Source of the DNA: Asticcacaulis sp. AC460
GTDB taxonomy: Bacteria; Pseudomonadota; Alphaproteobacteria; Caulobacterales; Caulobacteraceae
Direction of reading: 5' to 3'
NCBI RefSeq assembly: GCF_000495795.1
Contig: NZ_AWGD01000021.1
Span: 1-64,000, forward strand
Length of the DNA: 64,000 nt
Positions within the stretch are counted from its first letter, which is position 1, and each line of letters starts with the position of its first letter. The notes beneath the pieces were generated by a model. The model searched no databases and was not told the DNA's origin. It was given only the letters and a program-made list of their open reading frames with translations. Positions 63,050-64,000 of the stretch are shown in pieces. A program made the translations under genes and the position numbers.

Positions 63050-63076
63050 TTGACGCTCGTTAATTTTTGTAGTCTC
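63050..63076 (+). promoter_or_regulatory. Candidate HU promoter
   Basis: TTGACGC (63050-63056), 12-nt spacer and GTAGTCTC (63069-63076) match the Caulobacter housekeeping pattern TTGACGS-N10-14-GCTANAWC well in the -35 and partly in the -10. It is 98 nt before the ATG. Confidence 0.55.
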
Positions 63077-63173
63077 TATCGGCTTCACCCGACGGCGACT
63101 CAAAGCCTTGCTGGGCAAGCACCGACGGGAGCCTGAAGCTAACCGCCCTATCGTGGGTAAGGGAGAAAATAAA

Positions 63174-63446
63174 ATGACGAAAGCTGAACTCGTGGCCGCC
63201 ATCGCCGATCAGGCCGGTCTGACCAAGGATCAAGCCAAGAAGGCGCTCGACGCTTTCACCGACTCCGTTGTCGGCGCCCTGAAGAAGGGTGACGATGTCC
63301 GCCTCGTTGGCTTCGGTACCTTCCTCGCGGTCAAGCGCGAAGCCGGCACCGCCCGCAACCCGCGCACCGGCGAAACCGTCCAGCGTCCGGCTTCGGTCAC
63401 CGCCCGCTTCCGCGTCGGTGAAGGCCTGAAAGGCGCTCTGAACTAA
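63174..63446 (+). CDS. hup: DNA-binding protein HU
   Basis: Nucleoid protein of 90 residues. The family signature GFGTFLAVKREAGTARNPRTG (starting near residue 46; only part shown here is needed) is present in the beta-arm region, and the N-terminal helix is MTKAELVAAIADQAGLTKDQ. It binds and bends DNA as a dimer. GGGAG precedes the ATG at 63174; a longer frame to 63108 is not needed. HU directly after lon is a common order. Confidence 0.97.
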   Translation: MTKAELVAAIADQAGLTKDQAKKALDAFTDSVVGALKKGDDVRLVGFGTFLAVKREAGTARNPRTGETVQRPASVTARFRVGEGLKGALN

Positions 63447-63473
63447 GGTTTTCACCTGAGGTCAGGTTTTACA

Positions 63474-63515
63474 GAGCCGTTTCCGCCAACCGCGGAAACG
63501 GCTCTTGACTTTTCG
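63474..63515 (+). terminator. Long hairpin terminator after HU
   Basis: AGAGCCGTTTCCGC (63474-63487) pairs perfectly over 14 bp with GCGGAAACGGCTCT (63493-63506) around a 5-nt loop. The following T-run is broken (TTGACTTTT), so it may act as a weaker terminator. TTGACT at 63507-63512, overlapping the stem end, could be the -35 of the next tRNA promoter. Confidence 0.8.
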
Positions 63516-63557
63516 GGGGGCGCACGGCAAACGGAGCGTCCCTTTGCAGACTGGAAA

Positions 63558-63633
63558 GGGCGATTAGCTCAGCTGGTAGAGCGGCTCGTTTACACCGAGT
63601 AGGTCGGCGGTTCGAACCCGTCATCGCCCACCA
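63558..63633 (+). tRNA. tRNA-Val (UAC anticodon)
   Basis: 76-nt cloverleaf with encoded CCA. Acceptor GGGCGAT/ATCGCCC, D-arm GCTC/GAGC, anticodon stem GCTCG/CGAGT with loop TTTACAC (anticodon TAC), variable region AGGTC, T-arm GGCGG/CCGTC with the loop TTCGAAC. Reads valine codons GUA and GUG. Confidence 0.96.
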
Positions 63634-63670
63634 GGCCGCTCATGCGAGGCATGAGAACCTGGTTTTTTTT
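63631..63670 (+). terminator. tRNA-Val terminator overlapping the CCA end
   Basis: Outer stem CCAGG (63631-63635)/CCTGG (63658-63662) encloses a perfect CTCATGC/GCATGAG hairpin (63639-63655, loop GAG), followed by eight T (63663-63670). The outer stem includes the tRNA's own CCA, so the terminator would compete with the mature 3' end. Confidence 0.85.
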
Positions 63671-63682
63671 AGTTGGCGTTCA

Positions 63683-63781
63683 GGCGCAGAGCGCCTTGGC
63701 GCCCAAAGAATCAAGAGAGTTGGGGCTGCGCTCCCGTTGGTCGCAAGTCTCTTCGCTCCAAAGGCCGCAGGCCCTGGACCC
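63683..63781. repeat. GC-rich palindromic region after tRNA-Val
   Basis: Short hairpins GGCGC-AGA-GCGCC (63683-63695), an AAGAGA...TCTCTT pair spanning ~45 nt, and GGCC-GCA-GGCC near 63763. It resembles the composite hairpin array between spoT and pyrE in organisation, not in sequence. Confidence 0.4.
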
Positions 63782-63814
63782 TGAATCGCTATAGCGTTGC
63801 CATGGGCTTATTTC

Positions 63815-64000
63815 CTAGAATTGCAGATCAGCACGCACCGGTCGGTGATCCGAGCCGATCGGTTCCAGAACCCTGAACCGGCCCGCCTTCATTCGCTGCG
63901 TCAGGATGTGGTCGATCTGGATGCCCAGAAATGATGCCCCCACAGGCCAGGTATAGGCCGCGCCCGAGCCTGACGGCCATTGCCAGCGGTCCTGGATCAA
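63815..64000 (-). CDS. Endonuclease/exonuclease/phosphatase (EEP) family protein, C-terminal end
   Basis: The last 61 residues of a gene that runs off the right edge. GIQIDHILTQ and EPIGSDHRPVRADLQF (the QIDHIL and SDHRPV blocks, catalytic Asp/His of the DNase I-like fold) identify an EEP-superfamily hydrolase. The substrate and whether it has a membrane N-terminus are unknown. The start lies outside this window. Confidence 0.85.
   Translation of the reverse strand: MIQDRWQWPSGSGAAYTWPVGASFLGIQIDHILTQRMKAGRFRVLEPIGSDHRPVRADLQF

Larger units (their letters stand above)
62735..63173. other. lon-HU intergenic region
   Basis: These 439 nt hold the lon terminator (62758-62788), palindromic repeat copy 8 (62807-62888), the inverted repeat at 62998-63024 and the likely HU promoter (63050-63076). 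No additional gene is apparent. Confidence 0.65.

Noticed and set aside
63558-64000. tRNA-Val as an integration site of a mobile element
   Set aside because: No integrase, no repeat of the tRNA 3' end, and an ordinary EEP-family gene follows.

Overview
The window is a high-GC bacterial chromosome segment whose proteins and gene order point to an alphaproteobacterium of the Caulobacterales, probably Asticcacaulis or a close relative. Reasons: the block rpoZ-spoT(rsh)-pyrE-pdxJ-acpS-lepB-rnc-era-recO-...-parC, the lon-HU pair, motB without motA, bacterial aspartyl/glutamyl leucyltransferase (bpt), one long RelA/SpoT protein, and promoters resembling the Caulobacter housekeeping consensus. The genus is an inference; no rRNA gene is present. 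No prophage, transposase, CRISPR array or integrase was seen. Almost everything is core chromosome.

Layout. 1-942: C-terminal part of a CPA2 cation/proton antiporter. 943-9760: rpoB and rpoC, with a long untranslated leader, a hairpin between the genes and a strong terminator. 9989-16344: AsmA-like protein, HI0933-type flavoprotein, SCP2-domain protein, MBL hydrolase and APC permease. 16374-21969: HrpB helicase, GST, two tiny tandem lipoproteins and two RNA methyltransferases. 22091-24665: a BtuFCD-like metal-chelate/cobalamin ABC importer with overlapping genes. 24724-31984: soluble lytic transglycosylase, dapA (with an odd C-terminal extension), smpB, family-5 uracil-DNA glycosylase, VOC protein, NYN-domain protein, folK and a DMT exporter. 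32064-35664: possible leader peptide, secreted nuclease, a GNAT/SLATT pair and leuA. 35735-44095: the rpoZ-spoT-pyrE-pdxJ-acpS-lepB-rnc-era-recO block. 44174-48619: unknown conserved-looking protein, GFA protein, parC and an MFS transporter. 48771-51908: a 1045-residue RTX-type secreted protein. 52117-59946: bpt, motB, flavin reductase, beta-hydroxyacid dehydrogenase, ArnT-like glycosyltransferase, Sel1-repeat protein and hemB. 60335-64000: lon, HU, tRNA-Val(UAC) and the C-terminal end of an EEP-family hydrolase.

Functional threads. The window holds the catalytic subunits and omega of RNA polymerase plus the (p)ppGpp synthase/hydrolase; a translation/RNA-quality set (smpB, RNase III, Era, rRNA methyltransferases, HrpB); proteolysis (Lon, Bpt N-degron tagging, signal peptidase I); genome maintenance (ParC, RecO, UDG, HU); and biosynthetic genes (dapA, leuA, pyrE, pdxJ, folK, hemB).

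The most unusual items are the dapA C-terminal extension with foreign-looking codon use, a family of at least eight interspersed GC-rich palindromic intergenic repeats, the two tandem micro-lipoproteins, a SLATT-type 2TM protein abutting a GNAT gene, a candidate leader peptide plus hairpin ahead of the DMT exporter, and the orphan RTX protein. I found no clear, wholly new multi-gene system.
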